This document shows positions 42,801 to 51,357 of a stretch of DNA of 64,000 bases, piece by piece (the stretch's first letter is position 1; every line of letters begins with the position of its first letter). Below the pieces are notes generated by a model. It was not told the DNA's origin and did no database searches. It worked only from the letters and a program-made list of their open reading frames with translations. The position numbers were made by a program, and so were the translations under genes. Origin of the DNA: UBA8752 sp002336475 (GTDB lineage: Bacteria; Bacteroidota; Bacteroidia; Flavobacteriales_D; Sanyastnellaceae); the NCBI GenBank assembly GCA_943846755.1, contig OX044365.1, positions 868,001-932,000 on the forward strand. The letters run 5' to 3'.

Positions 42801-44851
42801 GCGTCCGCACTGCAGTTGTCGTTGTTTTCCAACAACAAGTCTGGATTGGAAGCAGGACCTGCATCTGAGTTGCAATTCGCATCACGGTAAACCGTCATGT
42901 TAGCGGGCTCGTCAATGACGGGAGCTGCTGGCGCTGAGTTGTCCACTACAGTGATCAACTGACTGCACGTGGCCAAGCCTTCGTTTTCGCAAACGTCATA
43001 AGCCTTGATCGTCCAAGTGCGCGTGAAGCTGTAGCTGTTCGCACAGCTGTAATCAGGAGCGCTGTCATCCACCAAAACACAGACGGAATCGACGGTGCAG
43101 TTGTCGGTGACTTCGTAAGTCGCCTCACCGGCACCACTGCGGGTGTCGTTTGCAAAGCACTCATCATCCTTGTGGATGGTGATGGCACCAGGACACACCA
43201 GAACAATGGATGGCGCCTCTTCATCAACCAAGTTGACCACCTGCTCTGTGAGCGTTGTGTTGCCGCAGTCGTCTGTCGCGATGTACGTCCGGATGAATGA
43301 ACCTGCACAACCGCCGCTCACCTCATCGTTGGAGAAACCGTGTTCCATATCTCCGTCGCAGTCCTCGTTGTAGAGCACCTCGACTTGGACATTGCTGTCA
43401 CAATTGTCAGAGGCAGTCACGCCGTATACGGTGCTCTCATCAAACTCGTCACACGCCATCGTTACGACAGCAAGGCTCGTGGAGTCAAAGGTTGGTGCAA
43501 TTTCATCCAGCACTGTAATGAGCTGCTCACATGAGCTGGTACCAGAGGTGTTTCCTGCGCAATCCGTGGCATAAGAAGACCACGTACGTGTGAAGGAGTA
43601 AGAACCTTCAGCACGGCGAATCAAGGTCGCATTCAGATCGAAGTCCACACCACAAGCTCCAGCCCAGTTCTCAGTGACCTCCAGTCCCCAAGTTCCTGAA
43701 CCGCTCAGGTCTTCTTCCAACTCAAAGTCCATGAGGAAGTTGCCTGCTGTTGTTGTGTTCCAACTGTCTGGCCATGTGTAGGCGCTGCAGTTGGCGTTGG
43801 GGTCCTCGTCAGTGAATCCAGAGATGGTCACGCATTGGCCGCTGGGAGAAGTGATCTCCAGGGTCAAGTCGCTCGCCCATTCTGTGCAACCGTCGCTGCT
43901 CCAATCGAGGTCGATGCTGATGCCTACGGCTGTGATATCGTCTTCAAGGCTAGCAGTGGCTGACTCAAGGGCCCCCAAAGAAGCGGTCAAGTCAAAGGCG
44001 CTGCCCGCGTCTGGCTCACATGAATACTCATATGGTCCATCTTGGAACCCAATGAAGATCGCAGGACTGCTGTCGCAGTTGTCGAGGGTTGCTGCAGTTG
44101 CAGTCCCTGTGGCATCTGGCATGGTATTCACGTTGCAGTCTGCATCCACATTGAGCGTAATGTCATCGGGACATACAATTCCTGGAACAGCTGGCGCGTA
44201 GGTGTCTGCCACGGTAATCTCTTGCGTGCAGGTCTTTACGGCATGGTTGTAACAGTGATCGAGAACGAACACCGTCCATGTGCGTGTAAAGGAGAACTGT
44301 CCCTCACAGATCAGCTGATCTGGGCCATCCTCGTAGGTCTTTGTGACATAGAGGTCGTCTGACAACTCGCAGTTGTCCGTGGCAATGTGACTTGGATAGC
44401 CCAGCGCTTCAGGAGAGCGGTCGTGCTCACAATACGTGTCGCTCAGAATTGTAGTGTCAGAAGGACAGGTGATGCTCAATTCAGGCGGGGTATCATCCGT
44501 CAACAGCAAGAACTGCGTGAACTGGATGCTGTTGCCACAATCATCAGCAATGGTGTAAGTCCGCTCAAAACGTCCCACTGGGGTCACACAACCACCAGAA
44601 AGAGCCGCGTCTTCAAACGTGATGTTCACGTTTCCACAGTCGTCGCTCGCAGTGATCATGATGCCACCTTGGTTGTTACCGTAAGCATCGCAGGTAACGC
44701 TGCGGTTCTCTTCTGCAGAGATCAAAACTGGAGGCGTGGTGTCCGTCAGCCAAACACGCTGCATAAGCGTATCGGTATTCCCGCAATCATCCACTGAAGA
44801 TATACTCACGGTCATAGTAGTAACATCCCGGAGCCTCTTCATCGTCGGCAT
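39866..44851 (-). CDS. HYR-like multidomain T9SS protein, main C-terminal part
   Basis: 1661 open codons continuing the gene that starts at 47119. It carries many diverged HYR-like units (CNVDTx, TDDCGNTTLTEQV, ITVLDETAPQF). Near residues 280-390 lies a proprotein-convertase P-like domain (AVGISIDLDWSSDGCTEW, ITSPSGQCVTISG, GSGTWGLEVTENWAG). Near the end comes an 'FQLGLGANQQNANFGLSGWF' domain and a T9SS type A sorting domain (NLQPNPTNDVSQLGF, LVVKKLLVSE) closely matching that of the giant gene next door. Unlike that gene, its repeats are not near-identical. The first ATG in this frame (44851) is not a real start; the frame is entered from a damaged stretch at 44784-45000. Confidence 0.72.
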   Translation of the reverse strand: MPTMKRLRDVTTMTVSISSVDDCGNTDTLMQRVWLTDTTPPVLISAEENRSVTCDAYGNNQGGIMITASDDCGNVNITFEDAALSGGCVTPVGRFERTYTIADDCGNSIQFTQFLLLTDDTPPELSITCPSDTTILSDTYCEHDRSPEALGYPSHIATDNCELSDDLYVTKTYEDGPDQLICEGQFSFTRTWTVFVLDHCYNHAVKTCTQEITVADTYAPAVPGIVCPDDITLNVDADCNVNTMPDATGTATAATLDNCDSSPAIFIGFQDGPYEYSCEPDAGSAFDLTASLGALESATASLEDDITAVGISIDLDWSSDGCTEWASDLTLEITSPSGQCVTISGFTDEDPNANCSAYTWPDSWNTTTAGNFLMDFELEEDLSGSGTWGLEVTENWAGACGVDFDLNATLIRRAEGSYSFTRTWSSYATDCAGNTSGTSSCEQLITVLDEIAPTFDSTSLAVVTMACDEFDESTVYGVTASDNCDSNVQVEVLYNEDCDGDMEHGFSNDEVSGGCAGSFIRTYIATDDCGNTTLTEQVVNLVDEEAPSIVLVCPGAITIHKDDECFANDTRSGAGEATYEVTDNCTVDSVCVLVDDSAPDYSCANSYSFTRTWTIKAYDVCENEGLATCSQLITVVDNSAPAAPVIDEPANMTVYRDANCNSDAGPASNPDLLLENNDNCSADADLTQHISFADDTVGSQDCSHTIYRTWSASLTDECSNTSDTSTYVQTIQVLDTINPAIQLNAVHDIACEQYDSDGIYATASDNCDPGVDLQLVGVELLTATLGSSACGVYKHTYQATDCSGNTITVSHNVQLLDATAPTFDTFPAAGLAECGTSLHPDVLGTPTYSDNCSSSEELVLTYADTTITEKDEDCRTIERTWVLTDPCGNETTQVQTIEVQDSDYPVITQEAEDMTVECDGEGNLAQFNLWLANHGGAAATDDCSPELIWDYEVPVATAGINPMLSDGCGATGDVTVTFYATDACGNSTPTVASFTIEDNIAPEVATVEFPEDDTLIQNASCNINTGVNMTGVASATAGDDDCCYAEVSISHEDGPQFCLCEQDDDYQILPELNLEGGNESDPVTYAQFEIEIDGDLSFDWLFNSTDVNGGLFEVAMYRNGDLYGELSAEQLESEDSGTFEMPVYAGDTIGMAIVAFDITSGGSSVLISNFSGPSGEDFIGVYQEANWSVWHGYNGDVTFSHDGETLLIEGSDIDYSCEGSYEFIRTWTVYAYDECGNESDHILHEQTITVLDETAPQFTETCNYVNGQVIDVNCDNGFGDLDIPAACNVDAEDNCDSDVTISCAVDTTGEYAPNGDVALYGMASTPEGFLGNGQTCNDMDPHAMRLIGLPNNDEFYTITSGGLAEVKTNGDIVLTAELTSTTIPNAGWNLSLTLDPNGSCGISHTGGMLQSCDPIGTLGLDPADIAAWQYLILNCNETSLDGFGAYSSGHLDLSHQPANGHYAFQLGLGANQQNANFGLSGWFYYSGTMYGTPNEVMGSGDLFFDMDFCLPWAIEHTCTATDDCGNESEFSYTFSMSGDVDGTDDDSDLSGQGTNGDHTPVVIGGAGDLTTGKTPIRVTNLQPNPTNDVSQLGFVVTENMRIRVDLIGMDGVLVAELYDGIAQTGVNHTLNVDADGLSDGMYQIRLSSNDYLVVKKLLVSE

Positions 44852-45000
44852 CCATGCGACCGGTCACCGTGGTCCAGCTGTAGGTCACATCGCTGGTCGC
44901 AGTTGTCCGTGCCGCTGGCCGATACCGTATTCGGTTCCGGCATCGTAGGCTGCACAATCCACGATAGTCATCCGATACAGTACCTACTGGATCGATTTCG
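44784..45000 (-). other. Frame-disrupted stretch inside the HYR-like gene
   Basis: Recognisable pieces of HYR-like sequence occur in all three minus-strand frames in succession: IYVVDST, then EIDPVGTVSDD, VDCAAYDAGTEYG, SASGTDNCD, SDVTYSWTTVTGRMDADDEE to YYYDREYIFS, then SVDDCGNT. At least four single-base indels within about 200 bp are needed, but the flanking frames agree (net zero shift). This is most easily explained by a poor local consensus. Confidence 0.7.
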
Positions 45001-47119
45001 TCGAGTCCACAACGTAGATGGTCTGGGTGTCACTGTTGCTGTTCAGACAGAAGTCAGTGGTCGTCCCATGTCCGGGTGATCGCGTGTAGGACCCTTCAGG
45101 GGTATCATCATCACCTGTGCAAGTCACCGCTGAAAGCTCATCGCTGTATTCGAGATTCTCGTCAAGCAGTGCCTGGTCCGTGCAGTGGTCGCTGTAGGTA
45201 GGCAAGCCTGTTCCATGAATCACAGAAAACCCAGTGATATCGAGGTTTGCTGCACCCTCGATGCCATCAGTCGACTCTATTCCAAAACCAAGGAGAGTGC
45301 CGCTAGCTACTGTAATCGTGAGCGTACCTGAACCGGCGTATGATTCACCATTGATCAAATCGATGCGCACATCATTGAGATAGTAGGCCGGGTCAAACGC
45401 TGCACCGTCTACGTCGTCTGTTGAGTAATCCCAATCAAATGTCACAGTGATGTCGCACTGAGTCATGATGCATGCCTTGGCAAGGGAGTTGCTATTTCCT
45501 GCATCACTTCCGGTAATTTCCAGAGTAGTGCCATCAGCAGAGAAGTCAACTGAAGCGTCTGAATCATCAGTAACAACCAGCCAGTTGACAGGATCGTAGA
45601 CGCCTACGAATCCATTCAACTCTTCTCCGATGGGGTCAACATTGCTTTCGCAAGCAGCATCGTTGTAAACGGTGCAGGTTCCTGGTGCCGTGATGGCAGG
45701 TGGGGTCTCGTCATAGAGCTGCACGTACTGCTCCACCTCAACTGAAGTGTTGCCGCAGTCGTCTGTGACGGTCCATTTACGGAGCCATGTGGTGGGGCAG
45801 CCACCAGAAATCTCATGTGCCTCAATGCTGTAGTCCAGATCGGGGTCACAGTTATCAGCAGCAGAAATGGACACCAATGTGGGATCTTCAGCCTCTTCTT
45901 GGGTCAAGATGACGAGGCAAGATTCCATGACGTAAGGCGTGTAATCGTCCCAAACAGGGGCGAGTGTATCCTCAACCGTAATCACCTGCGTGTAAGCGGT
46001 GTCGTTTCCGCAAGCATCTGCGGCTGTCCATGTGCGCTCGATGGTGTAACATCCGTTGAGCTCTTCGGGATTGATGGTAACCTCACCCGAGAAGAAGGCC
46101 GTGATGACCTCTTGGTCAGCAGGCTCGCAATTGTCGATCGCCGTAAATGTGGCTACTGCAGGGATGGCATCTGTGCACTGGATGGTCACATCAGCTGGGG
46201 GATTGCTCCAAGTAGGAGGTGTATCATCCAAACGCTGCGTAACAGACGCACATACCGTGAATTCGTTGCTTTCTGTGTCAACACCGACACAGTAGCAAGT
46301 CACATTGGCTGTACAAGGATCATAGGTGTTCTGGTTGCAATCAGAGAGATCTACGAGAACATCACCCATCGCACCAACAGCATGTTCGCCCTTGATGGTT
46401 CCTTCCCAGCTAAACCAACCACCTGCTCCGTAATTGCAGTTGCGGTCGTTCGCACCGTCGCCTACCTGGAATCCGAAGAATTGGTTGGCCGGCGCATGGT
46501 TGAGGCTCAACAGACTGTTGTCGAGGCTTCCAGCACCTTGAAGGTAGCTCATGCCACCATTCATGTAATAGATGTCCCAATCAACACTAGCCGTGTCCAC
46601 GGGGGCACATCCAGCGTCATACTTGAGACCACCACCGTTGGCAACGTGATCGTTATCGGAAGTCAAACCTTCATAAACGAGGTAGACGTTCCAAATTTCT
46701 GTAGGGTCTTCAACACCCTGAACCATACCAGACAGAATAGCCTGTCCCGATTCAAAACGTTGCAAATCCAAACCTGGGCCTGTTGGCTCATAGTATTGGG
46801 AATTGACTCCGTACATCTGAATGTTGTACATCACAAGTGCGCCAGCGTTGGACCCACTGATGGGGTTTGCTGTGGTTGCTGTACATATTTCGCGGTTCGA
46901 GTCTCGCTCTGATACCAGAAGGCATGACGCTGTGCCAATAACCTCTCCTTCAGCACCCAGAACGTTGGGGGCATCTGGACAGGCGACGTCGTCAAGGTCG
47001 GCAAGACATTGAACTGTCGTGGTTTCGCACGAGGCGTCGATCGAGATTTGCGCCCAACCCTGGGAGCAGCATCCGATCGCAAGAATCACCGCAAGGAAGC
47101 GGGGTAACAATTTGGACAT
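44984..47119 (-). CDS. HYR-like multidomain protein, N-terminal part (frame break at its end)
   Basis: From the ATG at 47119, a signal peptide (PRFLAVILAIGCCSQ, GWAQ) begins a secreted protein. Residues ~30-300 contain an 'FGFQVGDGANDRNCNYGAGGWF' domain, followed by HYR-like units with CNPPADVTIQC and TWTAADACGNDTAYTQVITV patterns and a beta-domain (DASVDFSADGTTLEITG). It ends after VVDSTKSIQ at a stop in the damaged zone. Frame analysis shows that it joins 39866-44851, giving one gene of about 2410 codons. A 268-base AT-rich gap separates it from the divergent dehydrogenase gene. Confidence 0.72.
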   Translation of the reverse strand: MSKLLPRFLAVILAIGCCSQGWAQISIDASCETTTVQCLADLDDVACPDAPNVLGAEGEVIGTASCLLVSERDSNREICTATTANPISGSNAGALVMYNIQMYGVNSQYYEPTGPGLDLQRFESGQAILSGMVQGVEDPTEIWNVYLVYEGLTSDNDHVANGGGLKYDAGCAPVDTASVDWDIYYMNGGMSYLQGAGSLDNSLLSLNHAPANQFFGFQVGDGANDRNCNYGAGGWFSWEGTIKGEHAVGAMGDVLVDLSDCNQNTYDPCTANVTCYCVGVDTESNEFTVCASVTQRLDDTPPTWSNPPADVTIQCTDAIPAVATFTAIDNCEPADQEVITAFFSGEVTINPEELNGCYTIERTWTAADACGNDTAYTQVITVEDTLAPVWDDYTPYVMESCLVILTQEEAEDPTLVSISAADNCDPDLDYSIEAHEISGGCPTTWLRKWTVTDDCGNTSVEVEQYVQLYDETPPAITAPGTCTVYNDAACESNVDPIGEELNGFVGVYDPVNWLVVTDDSDASVDFSADGTTLEITGSDAGNSNSLAKACIMTQCDITVTFDWDYSTDDVDGAAFDPAYYLNDVRIDLINGESYAGSGTLTITVASGTLLGFGIESTDGIEGAANLDITGFSVIHGTGLPTYSDHCTDQALLDENLEYSDELSAVTCTGDDDTPEGSYTRSPGHGTTTDFCLNSNSDTQTIYVVDSTKSIQ

Positions 47120-47372
47120 GGTTTTTGGTTTGGATAGGTGATGGCTAGAAAGCAGTTGTAGCTGCCATAATTGTAGATACATTCTATTTCAGTTACTTCG
47201 AAATTATTATGTAATCCGCCATATATAATCAACGCCCACAAATTGTCAGGATATTTATAGACGAATAGCCATTTTATCTCTTCGAAACGCCCTAATAATG
47301 CGACTCAAATGGGAATGACTGGCCCAATAACCCCGCTATCAGGGCGATACAGGCCCAACACAGTCTCTTCAC

Positions 47373-47380
47373 CGGTATAT
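47373..47380 (+). promoter_or_regulatory. TATATTTG -7 promoter box
   Basis: Exact match to the Bacteroidota TAnnTTTG element. It ends only 7 bases before the ATG of the E1 gene, implying a nearly leaderless mRNA or a slightly later real start. No clear -33 TTTG/TTG element is seen. Confidence 0.45.
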
Positions 47381-47387
47381 TTGACCA

Positions 47388-49478
47388 GTGAGCCGAGGAA
47401 AAAACAAGTGGAAAGGGAGCCATCGTGACCTTCTCGCCCCAAAACAGTACTTAGAAGGGTTCAAGCTCATGAGTACAAGCCGGGCCATGGCGGACCTTTT
47501 CGAGGCCCATGCCAAGCTGACCTCGAAATACGTCCATGCTTGCGCCAATGGCCATGAAGCCATTCAAATAGCGGCAGGTTTGCAGCTCGAGCCGCAAGAT
47601 TATCTCTATGCTTATTATAGGGACGATGCCATGTTGTTGGCCCTAGGAATGACCCCAGAGGAGCTGATGCTGCAGTTGTTTGCCAAAGCCGACGACCCCT
47701 TCAGCGGTGGCCGCACCTACTATGGACACCCTTCGCTCAAACGCACTGGCCTCCCCCGTATTCCGCACAACTCATCTGCCACTGGCATGCAAGCCATTCC
47801 AGCCACGGGCGCTGCCATGGGGCTGCAATACAGGGAAGATCAAAACCTGTCTCAAGAGGTGATTGGAGACCACCCTCCCGTCGTGCTCTGCTCGATTGGA
47901 GATGCAGCCATGACCGAGGGTGAAGTTTCGGAAGCACTCCACATGGCCACCTTGAGGCAGCTACCTATTATATATGTCGTACAAGACAACGAATGGGACA
48001 TCTCAGCCCATTCAAGTGAAATTCGATTTGGCGACGCCACCACTATGGCCAAGGCTTTTCCGGGATTGGAGGTGCGCTCTGTGGAAGGTCATGATTATAC
48101 AGCTTCCGTCGAAGTCATGGCATGGGCTTTCCGCACGGCGCGGGAAGAACGAAGGCCTGTATTGGTCCATGCCAAGGTTCCTTTGCTGGGGCACCACACC
48201 AGTGGCGTCCGTCGGGAATGGTACAGAGATGATTTGGAAGAGGCAAAGCAACGCGACCCTCTTCCTCACCTCAAAGAAGCCATGCTCAGCAGTGGTGCGG
48301 AGGGGCATGTCATCGAGGAAATCCAAGAGGAGAGCAGAGCGCTGGTTCTAGAGGCTTTTGAGCGCGCGCGCACTGCCAGTGAGCCGGATGCTTCCAAACT
48401 GATGCTGACCGCGATGGCCCCATCCTCTGTTTTCGAGGAAACGGGAGAACGCGAAGGCCCAGATCCAGAGCCCCAGTTGATGGTTGACCAGGCCTTGCAT
48501 GCGATGCAAGAAATCTTGCATGGAGACCCCCTCACTTTGCTCTATGGTCAAGACGTGGGAGGCCGACTGGGTGGGGTCTTTCGTGAAGCCGCGACTCTGG
48601 CCCAAAAATTTGGGGACGACCGCGTATTCAACACCCCCATTCAAGAGGCTTTTATTGTGGGAAGCACGGTGGGCATGAGCGCTGTGGGACTCAAGCCGAT
48701 CGTCGAAATACAATTTGCCGACTACTTGTGGCCCGGACTCAATCAATTGTTTACCGAATTGTCCAGAAGCCATTTCTTGAGCAATGGCCAGTGGCCGGTC
48801 AACAGCGTCATACGGGTTCCCATAGGCGCATATGGCTCTGGAGGGCCTTACCACAGCTCAAGTATAGAAAGCGTTTTGACGGCCATTCGAGGGATTAAGG
48901 TGGCCTACCCGAGCTGTGGTGCGGACCTCAAAGGTTTGCTTAAAGCCGCTGTATTGGATCCCAACCCGGTGGTGGTGTTGGAACACAAGGGCCTCTATTG
49001 GTCTAAAGTACCTGGCACCGAATCCGCCAAGACGGTCGAACCAGACAGCGAATACGTCCTGCCCATTGGACGTGCCAAAACGGTGTTAACCTGCGATGAA
49101 GAAGCGCCAACCAAAGTCGCAGTCATCACTTACGGTCGTGGTGTCCATTGGGCTTTAGAAGCTGCTGTAGACCACCCAGGGAGCATTGAAATCGTCGACC
49201 TCAGAAGTGTTTCTCCTGTGGACTACGACGCCATTCTTAACGCTGTTCGGCGCTGCCACCGATGCCTGGTCGTCACTGAAGAACCACCACTGAGCAGCTT
49301 TGCCCAATCATTGGCCGGGTACATCGCCGATCACGGGTTCGAGCATTTGGATGCGCCCGTGCGTTGCTTGGGCTCGATGGAGGTACCAGCCATCCCTTTA
49401 AACTCTGAATTGGAAGCTGCCGTATTGCCAAATTCGGAGCGCGTCTCCGCAGCTTGTCAGTTATTGCTTAACTTCTAG
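47388..49478 (+). CDS. Fused alpha/beta 2-oxoacid dehydrogenase E1 (branched-chain type)
   Basis: A 696-residue thiamine-diphosphate enzyme combining the alpha and beta subunits in one chain. The alpha half (~20-330) has GHEAIQIAAGL, YRDDAMLLALGMTPEELMLQLF, the TPP motif as GDAAMTEGEVSEALHMA...VVQDNEW (GDG/NN varied), and GHHTSGVRREWY. The beta half (~365-690) has GQDVGGRLGGVFREA, VFNTPIQEAFIVGSTVGMSAVGLKPIVEIQFADY and YGSGGPYHSSSIE. Fused E1 of this kind is common in Bacteroidota and is assigned to 2-oxoisovalerate (branched-chain keto acid) decarboxylation, feeding a lipoyl E2 that is not in the window. Substrate is inferred. Confidence 0.9.
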   Translation: MSRGKNKWKGSHRDLLAPKQYLEGFKLMSTSRAMADLFEAHAKLTSKYVHACANGHEAIQIAAGLQLEPQDYLYAYYRDDAMLLALGMTPEELMLQLFAKADDPFSGGRTYYGHPSLKRTGLPRIPHNSSATGMQAIPATGAAMGLQYREDQNLSQEVIGDHPPVVLCSIGDAAMTEGEVSEALHMATLRQLPIIYVVQDNEWDISAHSSEIRFGDATTMAKAFPGLEVRSVEGHDYTASVEVMAWAFRTAREERRPVLVHAKVPLLGHHTSGVRREWYRDDLEEAKQRDPLPHLKEAMLSSGAEGHVIEEIQEESRALVLEAFERARTASEPDASKLMLTAMAPSSVFEETGEREGPDPEPQLMVDQALHAMQEILHGDPLTLLYGQDVGGRLGGVFREAATLAQKFGDDRVFNTPIQEAFIVGSTVGMSAVGLKPIVEIQFADYLWPGLNQLFTELSRSHFLSNGQWPVNSVIRVPIGAYGSGGPYHSSSIESVLTAIRGIKVAYPSCGADLKGLLKAAVLDPNPVVVLEHKGLYWSKVPGTESAKTVEPDSEYVLPIGRAKTVLTCDEEAPTKVAVITYGRGVHWALEAAVDHPGSIEIVDLRSVSPVDYDAILNAVRRCHRCLVVTEEPPLSSFAQSLAGYIADHGFEHLDAPVRCLGSMEVPAIPLNSELEAAVLPNSERVSAACQLLLNF

Positions 49479-49594
49479 TACGGTATCGGACACTCCGTTC
49501 CCCTATTTACCCCCTTGGTTCCTCTAACCTCAAATTCCTTTGATTTTGGTTGAACCTTTCGGTGTGCAACTGTGTAACTCACATGTACTCAGTA

Positions 49595-50674
49595 ATGATA
49601 CACTCCGAAAAAACACCATCAACTGCTGAGCAATGGCAACCAAAAATGGTTCCTTGCAAGGTCCGTGCTGTGCGCCGGATGACCCCGCGCAGTGTGGTGG
49701 TGACCTTGGATCCCGGACCTGCCCTCCCCCGCTTTAGACACACACCTGGCCAGCGGGTCACCTTTTGTCTGAACGTCAACAATAACAGTTGTTTCCGGAG
49801 CTATAACCTGGTCAATCCATTGGGAGAACTGCCCCAAGTAGCCGTCAAGCAGGTTGCAGAAGGAGGTGGTTCTCAGTTGTTCAATGAATGCCTGCAACCT
49901 GGTGATGTGTTGCAAGTCGCTCCTCCCACCGGTCACTTTTACGACCAGTCACTGGATTACAAAGCACACCACCTGTTGCTGTTTGCCGCTGGAAGTGGCA
50001 TCACACCTATGTTCTCAGTGGCACAACATGCCCTGAAAGCAAGACCTGACCATCGCGTCACCTTGATTTACGCCAATTCCACAGCAAGAAGCATCATGAT
50101 GCAACGGGAATTGGACCGTATGGCGGATTCCAAGCGGTTTGAAGTCTTTCATGTTCTGGGCGATGGCGCCACGGGGGAAGACCTGTCTACGGGCCGATTG
50201 AATCATGCCAAGCTGGACCAATTGCTGAAACAATATCGGTCAAGCGAACTCCCAGAAGTGGCCTTCCAGTCGGGCCCTGCTGGATTCATGTCCCTGATTC
50301 AAGCCGCGGCAACCCAACAGTCACGTCCTTTCAATTTAAAACGCTACTCTTTTGGAGAACAGCCCTTTGTGCATCCAGATGAACAGCATTCAGACGCAGC
50401 TGATTCAGAGTTGGTGGTCACGGTCAATGGTGTGACGCATACTTTGCCAGCTGTCTCGAGGCGCTTGACCCTTTTGGATGCAGCCGATGAAGCGGGCATT
50501 GCCATGACGGCAAATTGCAAAAGCGGCATCTGCCATCGCTGTAAAGCCAAGCTGATTTCAGGGCAAACGTTTCAGGCACCAGCCCATTCGATGGGGCGAA
50601 AGCCCGAAAATGGATACATCCTTTGCTGCCAGCAACGCCCGGGCAGCGACAAAGTAGAAATTGAAGTCGGCTAA
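49595..50674 (+). CDS. Ferredoxin reductase-like flavoprotein with C-terminal 2Fe-2S domain
   Basis: About 359 residues from the ATG at 49595; in-frame starts at 49550 and 49583 add an odd Cys-containing leader. Three modules are visible: a FAD domain (PGQRVTFC, RSYNLVNP), an NAD(P)-binding domain (LLFAAGSGITPMFSVAQHAL, FQSGPAGFM), and a plant-type 2Fe-2S ferredoxin (ANCKSGICHRCKAKL with a final Cys in YILCCQQ). This is the layout of PaaK/PaaE, Hmp-like and phenol-hydroxylase reductases, passing electrons from NAD(P)H to an oxygenase or other acceptor. No partner is adjacent. Supplying electrons to the NOS oxygenase is a speculation. Confidence 0.88.
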   Translation: MIHSEKTPSTAEQWQPKMVPCKVRAVRRMTPRSVVVTLDPGPALPRFRHTPGQRVTFCLNVNNNSCFRSYNLVNPLGELPQVAVKQVAEGGGSQLFNECLQPGDVLQVAPPTGHFYDQSLDYKAHHLLLFAAGSGITPMFSVAQHALKARPDHRVTLIYANSTARSIMMQRELDRMADSKRFEVFHVLGDGATGEDLSTGRLNHAKLDQLLKQYRSSELPEVAFQSGPAGFMSLIQAAATQQSRPFNLKRYSFGEQPFVHPDEQHSDAADSELVVTVNGVTHTLPAVSRRLTLLDAADEAGIAMTANCKSGICHRCKAKLISGQTFQAPAHSMGRKPENGYILCCQQRPGSDKVEIEVG

Positions 50675-50675
50675 G

Positions 50676-51344
50676 TCAGAGCCGATTGTCAATCATCGTC
50701 GTTCCAGGATAGCGGCTTTTGTCGAAGGAAAAGGCGCCCTCTGGTGCAGGGGCATCGCCCTCAAATATTTCTACCACGTAGTGCACATCAGTGCCTTCCC
50801 TCCCCTTGACCACCAGCTTCACCACCTGCAAAGCCTGTGGGTCGATGAAGCACTGAATGGTATGGAAGCTGCGGTCCTCGGCTCCAAGGGGATGGAGATC
50901 GACCCTTGAGCGCTTTTTGCCGTCCAACTCCACTTCTCCTTTCCACACCTTCTTGAAACCCTCTTCCCAAATGGTAAACATGCGCGCAGGGTCCACACCA
51001 TCCTCAGCAATGGTCTCGGCATCGTCGATGTAGCACTCCCCCATTTCAGGCTCATAGGTCCACACCGTAATGCCATCGCATACAATGACATAGTCGCCCA
51101 ACTCCAGGTGATACTGCTCCCCCTTAATCCAGACCTCACCGCTTTGATCCATCTGAAAGTCGCTTTGGACATCCACCATTTGGGAGGCGTACTTGGCATG
51201 CACAGATTCATACTGCTGCATTTGTGCAGAGACCTTGCTCAACAGCTCATCAGCACGGGCATCTTCAGGCTGGGCCGAAGCCTTGGAGGAGAAGGCAAGG
51301 AAAACAGCACAAATGGCTGCCATAGGGAACAGTGATGGCTTCAT
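50676..51344 (-). CDS. lolA: LolA-like outer-membrane lipoprotein carrier
   Basis: 222 residues from the ATG at 51344, with a signal peptide (FPMAAICAVFLAFSSKASAQ end of leader). The mature part has the LolA-type concave half-barrel pattern: LLSKVSAQMQQYESVHAKY, SGEVWIKGEQYHLELGDYVIVCDGITVWTYEP strands, WKGEVELDGKKRSRVDLHP and QALQVVKLVVKGREGTDVHY. LolA ferries lipoproteins across the periplasm from LolCDE to the outer membrane. Its start is 13 bases after the ftsK stop, an arrangement common in Bacteroidota. Symbol assigned from family and context. Confidence 0.88.
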   Translation of the reverse strand: MKPSLFPMAAICAVFLAFSSKASAQPEDARADELLSKVSAQMQQYESVHAKYASQMVDVQSDFQMDQSGEVWIKGEQYHLELGDYVIVCDGITVWTYEPEMGECYIDDAETIAEDGVDPARMFTIWEEGFKKVWKGEVELDGKKRSRVDLHPLGAEDRSFHTIQCFIDPQALQVVKLVVKGREGTDVHYVVEIFEGDAPAPEGAFSFDKSRYPGTTMIDNRL

Positions 51345-51357
51345 AGGGGCGGTGAAA

